From Aphanomyces cochlioides (Eukaryota; Oomycota; Saprolegniomycetes; Saprolegniales; Verrucalvaceae), in NCBI GenBank assembly GCA_019828595.1, contig JAHQRK010000018.1:434001-498000 (forward strand): a stretch of DNA of 64,000 nucleotides, written 5' to 3'. The position numbers were made by a program, and so were the translations under genes. Shown piece after piece: positions 10,239-20,848 of this stretch. The notes beneath the pieces were generated by a model, which ran no database searches, was not told the DNA's origin, and saw only the letters and a program-made list of their open reading frames with translations. Each line of letters starts with the position of its first letter. The first letter of the stretch is position 1.

Positions 10239-10651
10239 GTTAACGTAAAACTTAGACGACGAAGGTTGGGGCTATTTTCATAAGCTTAGCTGCATTTCTT
10301 TTAGCTCGCGTGCATAATTTGCCTTGCTGTCATGCGTTGATTGGTCGAATTTAAGAAACCCAGCAACTCAAATTCTTGAGAATGTCCATTTTCGCTCATT
10401 TCTCGACCATTTAAAAGGAGGAGCTGGAGATAACAGGGTAGATTTATTGACACATTAGAGTGTCATTTAATGGCAAGATTGGTATAGAGTCTTTCTTTCT
10501 TCCATGTATACAAGCCTGCGGCAAAGGTGCGAGTCGCTGGAAATTAACGAGCAACTTGGTTTGAGGAATGTTGGTGTATACTTACTTACATTCCTGGATG
10601 GATCTGTCAAAGGGTCACATCGTATTTCTCAATTTCCACACTTTGATCACA
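10239..10651. promoter_or_regulatory. Shared divergent upstream region of two zinc-finger genes
   Basis: 413 bp between divergently transcribed subtype-B and subtype-A zinc-finger genes must hold both promoters. I see no clear TATA box or oomycete initiator I would defend. Confidence 0.35.
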
Positions 10652-11215
10652 ATGAGTCAATGCCATTTCAATGGATGCACGAAAGAAGCCACGGAAGGAA
10701 GCCGCAAATGTGCATACCACAAGCGTAAGGGCTGCTGCGAAATTGCAAGCTGCCACAATCAAGTGTACAGGGCAGGTTTGTGCGTCCGACATGGAGCACG
10801 GAATATCCCCTGCTCCATGGACGGATGCAACAAAAAAGTCCGCGTCAATGGTCTCTGCTCTCAGCATGCAGCTCGCCTTCCAGGCACAAAATGCTCCCAT
10901 GGAGGATGCAATGCCCTCGCTCGTGGCAATTCCATGTGCAAACGTCATTGCCCCGACCGACCACCATGCCCGATCGGTTCGTACCAAGAGCGTGCAATGG
11001 CTTCGTTCCTACGACAAGGCATCCGCCTCCACGTCGTAGACAAATACATTTTATCAATCCAAGTGGACATTTCACCACTACCTGTTGTCGACAACTCGGT
11101 AGCACAGCCTCCCATGCTCGAAGGATTTGAAGACATGATTGCAGAGATCGACTGGCTCGACAAGTCCATGGAAATCATCGAACTGACGAGTCCCCTCGAG
11201 ACTTTCATACTGTAG
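10652..11215 (+). CDS. WRKY19-like Cys/His zinc-finger repeat protein, subtype A
   Basis: This 187-residue protein starts at the ATG at 10652, three residues before the first finger; the frame is open further upstream but shows no family similarity there. It has four C-x4-C-x(9,10)-C-x2-H modules (CHFNGC, CEIASC, CSMDGC, CSHGGC) with linkers KRKG and HGARNIP. The phrases CHNQVYRAGLCVRHGAR and CSMDGCNKKVRVNGLC mark subtype A, shared with the genes at 2520 and 12488. The tail ends in an acidic/hydrophobic patch (FEDMIAEIDWLDKSM) close to the tail of the gene at 2520 (YNDILAEVVWL). Probable nuclear DNA- or RNA-binding regulator. Confidence 0.8.
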   Translation: MSQCHFNGCTKEATEGSRKCAYHKRKGCCEIASCHNQVYRAGLCVRHGARNIPCSMDGCNKKVRVNGLCSQHAARLPGTKCSHGGCNALARGNSMCKRHCPDRPPCPIGSYQERAMASFLRQGIRLHVVDKYILSIQVDISPLPVVDNSVAQPPMLEGFEDMIAEIDWLDKSMEIIELTSPLETFIL

Positions 11216-12487
11216 ACGTCAACCCATGCCCCTTCAATATATCGTTTGTACAGTACTTTTTCAACCATCTTCTGAAAACCTATATAATTTGATATATTTT
11301 GTTCACTAATATTCAATATGTATAGAAGTTCACAGTATTTGAGAGCCCACGAAACAAAATCAGACTTATTGATACTTTCGAGTTAAGACCATGAGGTTGT
11401 TAAAGACTCCAAGGACTACATTTTGAGCCATCATGCGTCTCGAAATTCAAAGTATTCATGGAGATATTGTCGATGGCGAACGGCGTCGGCGCAACATTTT
11501 GGAAATTTCAATTTTGAGTTTTATATATCCTTAAAATCACCATTCTTAGCTCTATGCATTGATACTAATATTTAATCGAAAGTCACAATGGAAGTTATTG
11601 AAATTAAGATAAACAGTTGGGCACCCAATCCAATTCCATCTATGGAACAATTTTTCAATTCTATTTTTCTCGAATATAAGTTTTCAAAAGGTAAAAACTT
11701 TGAAGTCAATTATCTCGAGAATAAATTTATAGAGGAAGACCGATTTTGTTTCGTGGGCTCTCATTTGTTGTGTTCTCGGTAATGACGGCGGTCCCGAATG
11801 GACTTTGTGTGCTCGTAAATCAATCCCCAAGCGTGTTTCTGACACTACATGAGGATTTAAAAGCCTTCGAGCTCGATGAAGATGAAAGGCGTCAACGACG
11901 ATACTTCATTGTGACAACCGTAAACATCCGTCTCGCGGGGGTTCTTTCAAAAGATCGTTGTCGAAGAACAAGCTTTCAATGCATAAGCTTGTTATCTGTC
12001 TGTTCTTTTGTGTCGTGCAGCCCTGGTAAGTCCAGTCAGCCGAGTCAAGAAGATCAGATTCGAGTACTGTACAATGTCGAAGTCATGACCTGTATATTTT
12101 TATATTCCACGAAGTTCCCATGGGGCATCCTGGGAAAATGAAAAAAATTCACGACTGGATATCGAGGAGAATGACATGCCCAAGCACTCCAGCGCCTCGT
12201 TAGATCAGTCTTTCACGCCAAAGTGTCCCTCATGGAAGATGAGAAACTTCAGTCTTTGGTGAAAGTTGGGTGCATGGATGTCGAAATGAGATATCTGTGG
12301 CCAGAAACCACTTTGTGACTCGACTGACGGCGGATGGAGCCAGATTCATGTTGGACTTTTTTCCAACAGATGGCTTGATTCATCGAGAACTCATGCATAC
12401 ACCTGTGGACAGATCCAGGAAACGATGCGCGCGATCGTAGTGTGATTGACTCCAGTCGATGCAATTTGAAAATTGCACAGAGACCCC
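11216..12487. other. Intergenic, no supported gene
   Basis: About 1.3 kb. A 64-residue frame at 11588-11782 is A/T-rich with no domain; other frames are shorter or overlapping. No repeats of note. Confidence 0.45.
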
Positions 12488-13051
12488 ATGAGCTCGACGA
12501 CCGTTTGCCACTTCAACGGATGCTGGAATGTCGTCTGCCCCGGCAGTGCCAAGTGTGTTCTACACAGACGAAAGGGCTGCTGCTCGTCACCTGGATGCCA
12601 CAACCAGGCATACCAAGGCGGGGTGTGCGTCAAACATGGAGCTCGCGATACGCCTTGCTGCATCGACGGCTGCAACCGGAAAACCCGCGTCAGTGGCCTC
12701 TGCAACCAACACGCTTCGAGCCTCCCGAGCGTTCCATGTGCCCACACTGGCTGCAAATCCCTCGCTCGTGGCGCGACTACGTGCAGACGTCATCTTCCAG
12801 TTCGTGCCAAGCCTCAACGTTCTCCAAAGGCAAGACTGCTGCCAGGAACTAGCCCACACAACGACCAGCCAAGCCCCCGCAGCCCGCCAGTTGACCAAAC
12901 TCATGTAATATCCTCATTCACAAGCCAAGACATCGTGGTCACAAGTGGACTCTACGACGTCTTGGAAGAATTCATTGCATGCAGCTTGTCCCTTGACGAG
13001 CTCTTGGACTTTTCAGCCTCGACCGATCTGTACAAGGTAGTTTCACTGTAG
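12488..13051 (+). CDS. WRKY19-like Cys/His zinc-finger repeat protein, subtype A
   Basis: This 187-residue protein starts at the ATG at 12488 (the in-frame extension upstream begins only with TTG). Four C-x4-C-x(9,10)-C-x2-H modules occupy residues 7-103: CHFNGC, CSSPGC, CCIDGC, CAHTGC. Subtype-A linkers are present (CHNQAYQGGVCVKHGARDTP, RVSGLCNQH). A basic Pro/Arg-rich stretch (RAKPQRSPKARLLP) follows and could be a nuclear signal. The C-terminal patch (YDVLEEFIACSLSLDELLDF) is acidic-hydrophobic like the other subtype-A tails. Tandem, same strand as the genes at 10652 and 13888. Confidence 0.8.
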   Translation: MSSTTVCHFNGCWNVVCPGSAKCVLHRRKGCCSSPGCHNQAYQGGVCVKHGARDTPCCIDGCNRKTRVSGLCNQHASSLPSVPCAHTGCKSLARGATTCRRHLPVRAKPQRSPKARLLPGTSPHNDQPSPRSPPVDQTHVISSFTSQDIVVTSGLYDVLEEFIACSLSLDELLDFSASTDLYKVVSL

Positions 13052-13887
13052 CTGACTCCCCTGGCTGAGCTTTCAACTTAAATGGACTAATATACGGTAT
13101 TCTTCAAGCTAATGCACCGAGAGCGGCGTGCATTCGTCGCTCATCGTGTTGACGGTCTTTGATCTTGGTGTTCAGCTCTTGAAGGTTGGCATGTGTCGTT
13201 GTTTCACAGCCGAGGTAGCCATGTTACCCGTCGAATCGCTTTCCTCTTTGACGTCAATGCATGGCGGCTACACCGTCAATGAAAGGGGAGTCACATCCCA
13301 GTCATTTCTGTGCACTCTTGACGCCTCCCTGGCAAGTTGAGATGGTTGTTTTTGGTCGGCAGAACCTGTTAAACGTCACATCCCGTCCACGGAGTACACC
13401 ATCCTCAGCAAACTCTGGTCACTTCAGCAGCTACATTACAACAAGCTAGAAGTCGGCTGGAGGACTTGAACTGGAAGACAATGGCATCAAGGACACCACA
13501 AGCATGAGCGGTCTGTTGTTCGGATACATGACTAATTTCCACTCTCGTCATTGGTTTCTCTGTCGATCATCCGTAACAATCGAGCGATGTGCCGACGAAA
13601 CGACGACGGGAGATTCATCACCAGCACATGCAGCTCGTATCAACTTGACAGAGAACGCTCAGGACGGCTTGGGAGCAAAATATCTACATAAAAACTTGTC
13701 GTTGAACTACTTGTCTATGCATTTTGGCGGCGATTCCTTGCGCATTTGCCGCTGTCGTGATCGATGTTATTTTGGTCGACTCAAATTTCGATTTTTGTTC
13801 GTCCAGACCAACATTCGCATCATGTAATCTCCACAGATGGAGAGAAGACCAGTGTAGGAAACACCTCGACCAACGCAAGACATCTCC
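13052..13887. other. Intergenic, no supported gene
   Basis: About 0.8 kb with only short frames and no recognisable domain or repeat. Confidence 0.45.
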
Positions 13888-14739
13888 ATGGCAACGACCT
13901 CCGCCGCGGCTGCTACGTGCTTTTTCAACGGATGTGATGCTCCTGTTGCAATTGGATCGATCAAATGCGTCCGGCACAAGCGAAAAGGAATCTGCGCCGT
14001 GCAAGCGTGCCGCAATCAAGTCAACAAACGCGGCGTGTGTGTCGGACATGGTGCGCGCGACCTCTGCACCGTGGAAGGATGCATGAGTCTAGGTCGTAGC
14101 GCTGGGTTGTGCAGCAAACATTCCAAAGAATTTGGACGTCCGTGTGCAGTCGACGGTTGCCGACGTCCAGTCAAGGAAGACAGGTTGTGTCGTCATCATT
14201 TGGCTAGACACAAATATGACTCCCAGGTGTCGCAGGGATTCGAGGATGCATTCCTCGCAGCGACTATCGACGATCCGACTTGCTCGAGTGGTGAGTTTGA
14301 CTATTCAACAATGATCGAATGGTGCTCGATGCTCAGTTTCATGCTCCCTTCCACCGACGCTCTCAATGGCATCATGGATGAAGCGGGTACAGTCGTCGCT
14401 GACCTTTTCATGGACATCGATATTACCATGGAGGGGGAGTCCCCACAGGTACGCGTTGGCAATGAGTGCATTGAGCATGGCAGTATCAACCTCACTGACA
14501 TTGCTTCGTTTCCAGAGCTCGACATGACTTTTGAATTCGAAGAAGACGACAAGCCAGCCAGTCCATGGCTCAAGTGGTGCCAAGACAAACCAAATCGGCC
14601 CATCTTGCTCAAGGATTTTTGCACATTTGTTGGCGTGGAAGACCACCCTGGTGAGTTGGCATCTGACGTCTCGTCCATGGACGTCACGTGTGACTTTGCG
14701 TTCGTTCCTGTAGAAGACGACATGATGCTCCTGCCATGA
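13888..14739 (+). CDS. WRKY19-like Cys/His zinc-finger repeat protein, subtype B (largest copy)
   Basis: This 283-residue protein starts at the ATG at 13888. Four C-x4-C-x(9,10)-C-x2-H modules lie in residues 11-105 (CFFNGC, CAVQAC, CTVEGC, CAVDGC) with subtype-B linkers NQVNKRGVCVGHGARD and GRSAGLCSKH. The tail is long, acidic and hydrophobic. It carries the conserved patch RPILLKDFCTFVG near residue 235, followed by FAFVPVEDD, matching ILLKDICKFV and FEFIPLD in the gene at 8109. The close match to the 8109 gene across 5.7 kb and in opposite orientation points to duplication with inversion. Confidence 0.8.
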   Translation: MATTSAAAATCFFNGCDAPVAIGSIKCVRHKRKGICAVQACRNQVNKRGVCVGHGARDLCTVEGCMSLGRSAGLCSKHSKEFGRPCAVDGCRRPVKEDRLCRHHLARHKYDSQVSQGFEDAFLAATIDDPTCSSGEFDYSTMIEWCSMLSFMLPSTDALNGIMDEAGTVVADLFMDIDITMEGESPQVRVGNECIEHGSINLTDIASFPELDMTFEFEEDDKPASPWLKWCQDKPNRPILLKDFCTFVGVEDHPGELASDVSSMDVTCDFAFVPVEDDMMLLP

Positions 14740-15038
14740 CGTGCCATCTAGTCGGTCTTCCATCAAGTTGTAGTTATAGTTGTAGTCGTTAGGATCACTC
14801 CTCTTATCTTATTTTAACCATTCAATACAAGTAAATTTGAAACAACATGGCCATCCTCACTCGTTTTCGTAGTTGCTTGTCAGTCGCAGTTCATCGACTA
14901 ACGCATAGGGGCGAGTGCAGCTCTGCTACTCCCCGTGTATATTTCAATTTCAACACTTCAAGCCACTGTCTTTTAACATGTCGTTGATGAGAATGCTTCT
15001 CCGCGCCACGACATTCTCAGGGCGAATGTTGGGCGCAT
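14740..15038. other. Intergenic, nothing recognised
   Basis: About 300 bp between the last zinc-finger gene and the TIR element. No feature seen. Confidence 0.4.
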
Positions 15039-15229
15039 TAGTGGGTCTCAGAGTAGGCAGCATCTTTTTTGGCAGCTTGGAAATCATTTGATGATTGGCA
15101 AAAATTGAATATTGAAGATGCCAAGATGCTAGCATCTCGGCTTCTGGCAGGAAACAGTTTTCACAGGTTGTTATATTTATAAGTTCTTAAGAGTACTTTG
15201 AAACTGACTTTCATTTACCTCGTCCATCC

Positions 15230-15385
15230 ATGGCGTCGACCGAGTCTTCTGGTGAGCAGGCCAAGAGCAAGAAGAATGGCTCGAAGGTCCAGAGCCAGCG
15301 AATTCTATGGACGAACGACAGCGATGGCGGTGGAATGAACAGTATGGAGGTCCTATGGATCTCCATACTGTTCATTCCTTTTTGA
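15230..15385 (+). pseudogene. Broken ORF inside the TIR element
   Basis: The frame starts at ATG 15230 with a basic, Ser/Lys-rich N-terminus (ASTESSGEQAKSKKNGSK) and then RILWTNDSDGGGMNSMEVL, which recalls the start of oomycete Myb/SANT-like ORFs (inference). It runs into a stop at 15383, directly after the right arm of the hairpin. The same frame continues beyond the stop as LDLADKYRVAST and a serine run to about 15601. The hairpin may have caused the break by duplicating and inverting the sequence coding for MNSMEV. No function assigned. Confidence 0.4.
15332..15378. repeat. Perfect 18-bp inverted repeat (hairpin)
   Basis: GGAATGAACAGTATGGAG at 15332-15349 is followed by its exact reverse complement at 15361-15378, with an 11-base loop. 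It lies inside the broken ORF of the TIR element. Confidence 0.9.
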
Positions 15386-15703
15386 TTCATTCATTTGGAT
15401 CTAGCCGACAAGTATCGTGTGGCTTCGACGGCCAAGATGAGTCCCGCGAGCGATCCATCGAACTCATCATCGAGCTCGTCCTCCATGTCGAGTTGCATCC
15501 ACAAATATCTCCACTTCTTGCGCTTTTCGAACAGCTACCAGCACTTTTTGAGCAACAAGTGCCTGGCACTGACTTTCACAATTGAACCTTGCTGCTGCTG
15601 ACCCGAATACTGGGGGTGTCAGTGTTCAATCTATTTCTACGTTTACGATTGGACAAAAAGTCAAGCTGCCAAAAGTTGATGCTGCCTACTCTGAGACCCA
15701 CTA

Positions 15704-16153
15704 TTGTATGCATATCCGTGGATGTATCATTCATTGCCCTCATTACGTGAGTCACAAATTCACCCCCTGCGACGATGTGATCTGAACTTTCAGCCAGACC
15801 GACCGACAAAGATGAAACGGATGCTGACTTGACACTGGCGCTGCTGTCCTCGACTGCATGAGTCATGCACTAAATTGACCTCTCGTAGACGAAGTTGACG
15901 ACTTGAGAAATTTGCAGAGAATATGTCCTTGGATTGCATAATGAAAACTTCGCGAGTCGAAATTGGACTTTCGGTTTTCCCCGGACACATGATCCACGCT
16001 TGGAAAGTAGACAAGAACAAGCTGGAGACTGAACAAATTGCAATTGATAATAGCGTGATCCTTCCAATAATAAGTGTGTTGGTATTTGGCTTGGCACAGC
16101 GGTCGGAGGAATGGTCGGGGACATTAACAGGGGAAACACTTTTGATACATGGC
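15704..16153. other. Intergenic downstream of the kinesin gene
   Basis: 450 bp containing the kinesin 3' flank. Overlapping short minus-strand frames show no domain. Confidence 0.4.
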
Positions 16154-18872
16154 TCATTTGTTGGCGGCCACTGCGAGTTCGCAAGCGTTGACTTTCTTGG
16201 CAAATCGCAGAGTATTGAGACTTTCTACAAGATTATGAATGTTTCGATCGTATTCTGGGGTCTTACCTTCTCGATGTTCCTCCAACGGAGATAATGTACA
16301 GATCATCAGTGTTTTGCTGTCTCGGCCAAGTGTGTTTTGTAGTACGTAGGTGAGTTTGGTATCGCGGAATGGCACATGGGATTTCTACTCAAGAATTTGA
16401 AACACAGAGTCATCCTGAAAATATAAACCTTGCTTGCGATGGCTGAAATCACGTTGCCAAGGGATGCAAGGCTCTTGTTGATATTTTGAGCCTCCTTTAG
16501 CATGACAGGATCGTTGCCGCTACCAGATGTCTTGAGGCGTTCAGATCCCTAAATATCAAGTTTGTCAGAAAATATTGTACGCAGCTTGATTACCGCAAGG
16601 TCGACAAGGTAAACAGCTCCATGCCGGGTTGAATTTGACTTTGCATGGTGTCCAGAAAGCCTGAAGAAAATATGACAAACAATCAATAAGGCCACAAGAC
16701 GTACTTGAGTGTTGTGATGCAGTGGCTTCGTGATGAAACATCATTTCGGTTAGTTTTTTTGACTGAACGTCGCATTGTAGCTTGCTTCAGAAGTTGCATG
16801 GCATGGACTTCGTCGTTTACATCAAATACTGTCAAGTTTGAAACGCGAACAGTGCCATCACCGTCCAACTGAGCAGTTATCTCTCGATTTGACTACAAGA
16901 AAATATCAGCTTCAGAATCATGGATGACATTACCGCCGAAGGACTTGCCATCAAGTCTCGAATACTTTCGTTGTAGATTTCATACATTTCAAATGTAATG
17001 TGGTACTCCCAGCCATGTTCCCGTTGTTTCTCGCAGGTAGCGAAAATGTGAGATATCGTGCGGCCCACAATACCCAGGTCTGGAATTTGATTCCACTGAC
17101 TTGGATTGTGTTCGGCTAGTGCTTGTTCGTCACCTTGCATGGTATACGTCTTGCCAGATCTTTGAGAAAAGAATTAAAAGATGTATGCAAGTTGTAATCA
17201 AACCCAGTTTGTCCGTAAGCAAATATGGACACGTTATATCCATCCACAGCAGATTGGACCAATGCTGCGACTTCTTCAAACATTTCTTCTTGCGTTGCAT
17301 CCCAGTCAAATACTTGGTCAAATTCAAACGGCCACTTTTTTGCTCCATTATCTTGATTTGAGGATGACTGCATGTAACTTGTGTGTGTTCTTGAATCAGC
17401 GATCAACACGACTCGTCTTTTTTCCTTGTCGTAGTCGGGAAACATGTAAACCTATTCCATCAATTAGGGACCTCTGTGGATAAGTAGAGTGTACCTCTGG
17501 GGCTTGACGTCCAAAGGCGCGTTCATTCGATAAGACTGGACGGACACGGCAAAAGACTCGAATATTGCCCTTGAGCTCCATCACCTAGTGAATGGTACTC
17601 CACTGCGACGGATTATTCATGGCACCCTACCTGATTGTGCAACTTGCGACGGAGTAATTCACTTTGCCGAAATTTGGTCTCAATGTCTTCCATCTGACCT
17701 CGGCAGTCGATTTGTATCCGGCGAATTTCGGCATCTTTATCAATTAGAGCAGATTGGCATTCTTCTGTAGCATTTTGGACAGCTTGTTCCAATTCACGCA
17801 CACGTTGATTGAGAGCATCGATGGTTGCTGCTTGCTCATCAATCAAACGTTCGTGTGCTTCTGAAATTGATTGAAACTTGGACGCCTCGGCTAAGGCGTC
17901 ATTGAGGCGATCTTGTAGGTCTGATGAGGTCTTTTGAGGCGATCTTCGGACACTGTCAAGTTTTTCGCGAAGCATACTTGCTTTCTTGTTCGATTCTTCA
18001 CGCCGCTTGGTTTCATTTTGTAGGTCAGTCTGAAGTTGTCGGTTTGCCATCACATAGTTCGACAATTGTTGCTCCATAGCAGTCAATTTATTTTGTAATA
18101 GGGCTTGTTCTTCTTCAGCAGCAGTCGTACGCTCACGATAGACACGAAATTCGGCTTCTTGTTTTCGTAGGAGAGCTCTTAGTTCACCTTGTGATCCACG
18201 TTGCTGTTCAAAGATGGCGCTGTCGTCGAATTCGCGAAGAGTCTACAGACCAGGCGTGAGATATCTGCACTAGACAGACTTAGGTACTTGAAATTTTTCA
18301 AACGCAGTGAGATCATCAATTTTTTGCCGAAGTTGTTCAATAGTTTCATTTTTCAGGCCCAATTCGTATTCGAGCTCTTCAGAATGGGTTTCAGTCATTA
18401 CGAGTTCTTCCAAGAGCTTTGATACATATTGCTTGTAGACTTTCACTCTTTCGTCCGATGAATGACAACGAAGCAACCTCATTTGAAGATCGGTGTCCAC
18501 CTTGATAAAGTCGTCTGTATCTTCATTCACCGGTACGATTTCGTCGCTACTTGTGTCTGTGCGTCGGGAGGATGAGCTCATTTTCCACTTTGTCAAAGGC
18601 TCTGCAGCAGGCATCGACAATGCTAGCCCGCCGTTTTGACTCTTATAATGACTCAGCGTTTGCTTTACTGGGTACGCATTTTCGTAATGAGTTCGTCCAA
18701 AGAGCGATGAGTCGCTTTTGGGTCCATGATCCACTTCGTCTTGATTCCCAAGTGAGCGACGGAACCCATTCCTCGAACTGTTCTTGGATTCCTCGTCTCC
18801 ATAGACACTTCCAAAATCCTGGCTAGAGTGGTGAACAAAATATCGCTTGATATCTCCGCTTCCAGCTTGCAT
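16154..18872 (-). CDS. C-terminal motor kinesin (kinesin-14 family), nine exons
   Basis: Exons on the minus strand: 18872-18288, 18242-17631, 17584-17495, 17451-17204, 17159-16934, 16892-16705, 16660-16594, 16548-16429, 16384-16154; introns are 41-46 nt with GT-AG borders and the joined frame is 788 residues. The first ~150 residues are low-complexity, then comes a long coiled coil (about 150-395). The motor follows the kinesin-14 neck phrase [13 protein letters not shown]. Visible motor motifs: [16 protein letters not shown] (P-loop, cut by the intron at 17160-17203 between the second G and S), DVSSRSH (switch I), VDLAGSER (switch II) and [14 protein letters not shown]. Kinesin-14s are minus-end-directed microtubule motors acting in spindle organisation. 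The protein ends soon after the motor. The start is the first ATG (18872). Confidence 0.92.
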
Positions 18873-19289
18873 CAACCGCTTGTCTTGTATCAGCCGACTT
18901 GCCGCCTGACGACTTGTTCAAAATTCGAAATGCTGAATAAAATATATTGACGTTTCTATATCAGAAGCTTGGACATGAATTTAAATGTAATATATTTCGT
19001 GCAATTGAATCAATATGAATTTCAATATAGTTTTAAATATGGATGATTCGCGCTCATTTTCAAAAAAGAGCAGTTCCTTCAGCACGATGCGCGTTCTCTC
19101 CCGCACTCCTGGCAATGAAGAAACTCAATGAGAACGGACAGTGAAACTTTCAAATGAAGAGAATGCGCGAGTTGATGAAACTGGGGTTGTTTCTTCGTGG
19201 AAAATGAGGTGGCATTCATTGTTCTTGATAGAAAGGACAGTACCAGGTACTATAAACCGAGCCGAATGGTGAGGTCTGAGCGATTCGGG
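18873..19289. other. Intergenic upstream of kinesin, left flank of Tigger insertion
   Basis: A/T-rich spacer holding the kinesin promoter. No gene recognised. Confidence 0.4.
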
Positions 19290-19291
19290 TA

Positions 19292-20846
19292 CAGGAGAAA
19301 CCTCTCTCATTGGAACGTCTAAAATTGAGCAAAAAGTATGAAATATGAAAGGTATTATATCTCGACAAACATATTAAGTTTCGAAGTTCAAATGAAAGAG
19401 TGCATTAGACAGACAAAAATTGGATGGTTGGAGCGTCAGGACTAAGACTTTCGAGTTCGCTGGTCACTTCAGCTACCTGCTCACCAAAAAGAAGCGTGTG
19501 CTTCCAGCAGTTTTGTATTGTGGCTGACGAGACGTTTTCCCAGGCTGCTTGGGCCCAACGAATTGCGACCAAGACGTCAACAATGAACAGGTCGGATATG
19601 TCCTTTCTGCTTGGCAGGCATCCTTGTGCTTTATGTCGCCGTCGTAGGACTTTAACCTTCTTCGCCAAGTCATTATTCTGAAGCCTTCGGATATGCTTTT
19701 TGAGAGAGGCAATGATGCCTCCGTCGAGAGGCTGCAAATGGGACGTCGTATTTGGCGGCAAATACTCAACACGGACGTTCGATAGCTCCTCGGTCACGCG
19801 ATGTGGGGGGGCATTGTCAACCAAAAGAAGAGCTTGACGGTCATCCTTCTTCATATCGTCGTTGAATCGTGTCAACCACGCATTGAAGATGGATGTATTC
19901 ATCCAGCCGTTCTTATTGGCATGATAATCGATGTTCAGCTCATTTGGAGTCAATCGACCGAAGCATCTTGGCGACTTGAATTGGCCAATAAACAACAATG
20001 GGATCTTCTGCGAACCATCGGCATTTGTTGCGGCGGCCAGGGTAATACGTTTCTTTTGCTTCTTTTGACCACTCATGTTGTATCTCGAAATAGCACGATG
20101 CGGTGCAAGACAATAGAAGTACGCACTCGCGTCGAAGTTGAAGACATTGTGAGGCTCGTACAAGGCCATCAATTCATCGCAACGTTGGCGGCCGTCTTGT
20201 ATGACATTGTCTTCGACCGCTGGTGATTCACCAAACACTCGACGCGAGCGGACTTGATGGCGTTGTAGGAACCTCCACATCCAACCATTGGAGAATTTCA
20301 AGCCATGGTCCTTGTCGTTTTCGTCACCAGCCAATTGCGCCATAGTCTTGAACACACTGCCACTTGCAATCGGGCAATTCATGGCTTCACAATCATTGAT
20401 CCATTCGACGAGGTATGCCTCAATCAACGGTGATTTCACATTCCTTTGAGCGCGCATGGTCGGTCTTGCTTTGACAGTTTCGACACTCGGTGGATTCTTG
20501 AGGATCCGTGAAATGGTTTGCTTTGAGGGAACACGATGCAGACGCATCTTTTCTGTTGCCCATTGGGCCAACTGCGAGCACGTCAGGGACGAATTTGCCT
20601 TGTGGTAATCATAAATGATACGCTTGTCTTTTATTGACAGACAGATATGACGTCTTGGCTGCTCCATGTAAGACAACGAGATGAAAAATGACGTCTTTGG
20701 CTTTGACAACTTAAAATTTGAATTTTTGAATTGGACCACATGCAACTTTAAAAGTGACATACACCTTATAATCAAATGTATATAACTTGATAAACTGATA
20801 AAGGGTATAGAGTTTGACAGAGTTCCAATGAGAGGGGTTTCTCCTG
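19292..20846. mobile_element. Complete pogo/Tigger-like DNA transposon with TA duplication
   Basis: Terminal inverted repeats of 25 bp occupy 19292-19316 and 20822-20846 and differ at one base. They begin CAGGAGAAACC at both outer ends. The dinucleotide TA flanks both sides (19290-19291 and 20847-20848), as expected for Tc1/mariner/pogo insertion. One intact transposase gene fills most of the 1,555 bp. The near-identical ends and open frame suggest a recent insertion. Confidence 0.92.
19405..20667 (-). CDS. Tigger/pogo-like transposase (CENP-B HTH plus DDE_1)
   Basis: The 420-residue protein starts at the ATG at 20667; the longer open frame upstream crosses the element's end into host DNA. 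The N-terminus is a two-part helix-turn-helix of the CENP-B type (KRIIYDYHKANSSLTCSQLAQWA, VPSKQTISRILKN; then LVEWINDCE, GLKFSNGWMWRFLQRHQV). The DDE_1 nuclease follows with NFDASAYFY (first Asp), LLLVDNAPPH (second Asp) and the distal LQPLDGGIIASLKKH, where pogo-type enzymes often keep Asp as the third acid. It should cut and paste the surrounding element. No stop or frameshift seen, so the copy may be active. Confidence 0.9.
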   Translation of the reverse strand: MEQPRRHICLSIKDKRIIYDYHKANSSLTCSQLAQWATEKMRLHRVPSKQTISRILKNPPSVETVKARPTMRAQRNVKSPLIEAYLVEWINDCEAMNCPIASGSVFKTMAQLAGDENDKDHGLKFSNGWMWRFLQRHQVRSRRVFGESPAVEDNVIQDGRQRCDELMALYEPHNVFNFDASAYFYCLAPHRAISRYNMSGQKKQKKRITLAAATNADGSQKIPLLFIGQFKSPRCFGRLTPNELNIDYHANKNGWMNTSIFNAWLTRFNDDMKKDDRQALLLVDNAPPHRVTEELSNVRVEYLPPNTTSHLQPLDGGIIASLKKHIRRLQNNDLAKKVKVLRRRHKAQGCLPSRKDISDLFIVDVLVAIRWAQAAWENVSSATIQNCWKHTLLFGEQVAEVTSELESLSPDAPTIQFLSV

Positions 20847-20848
20847 TA

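Larger units (their letters stand above)
15041..15701. mobile_element. Short TIR element (MITE-like) flanked by TA
   Basis: Bases 15041-15079 and 15662-15701 are inverted repeats of about 40 bp: the outer 24 bases and the inner 13 match, with three substitutions and one 1-base gap between. Both ends are flanked by TA (15039-15040 and 15702-15703), which fits a TA target duplication of the Tc1/mariner type. The 661-bp element holds a broken ORF starting at 15230 and a perfect 18-bp hairpin. It has no transposase and would have to be mobilised in trans. Confidence 0.6.
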
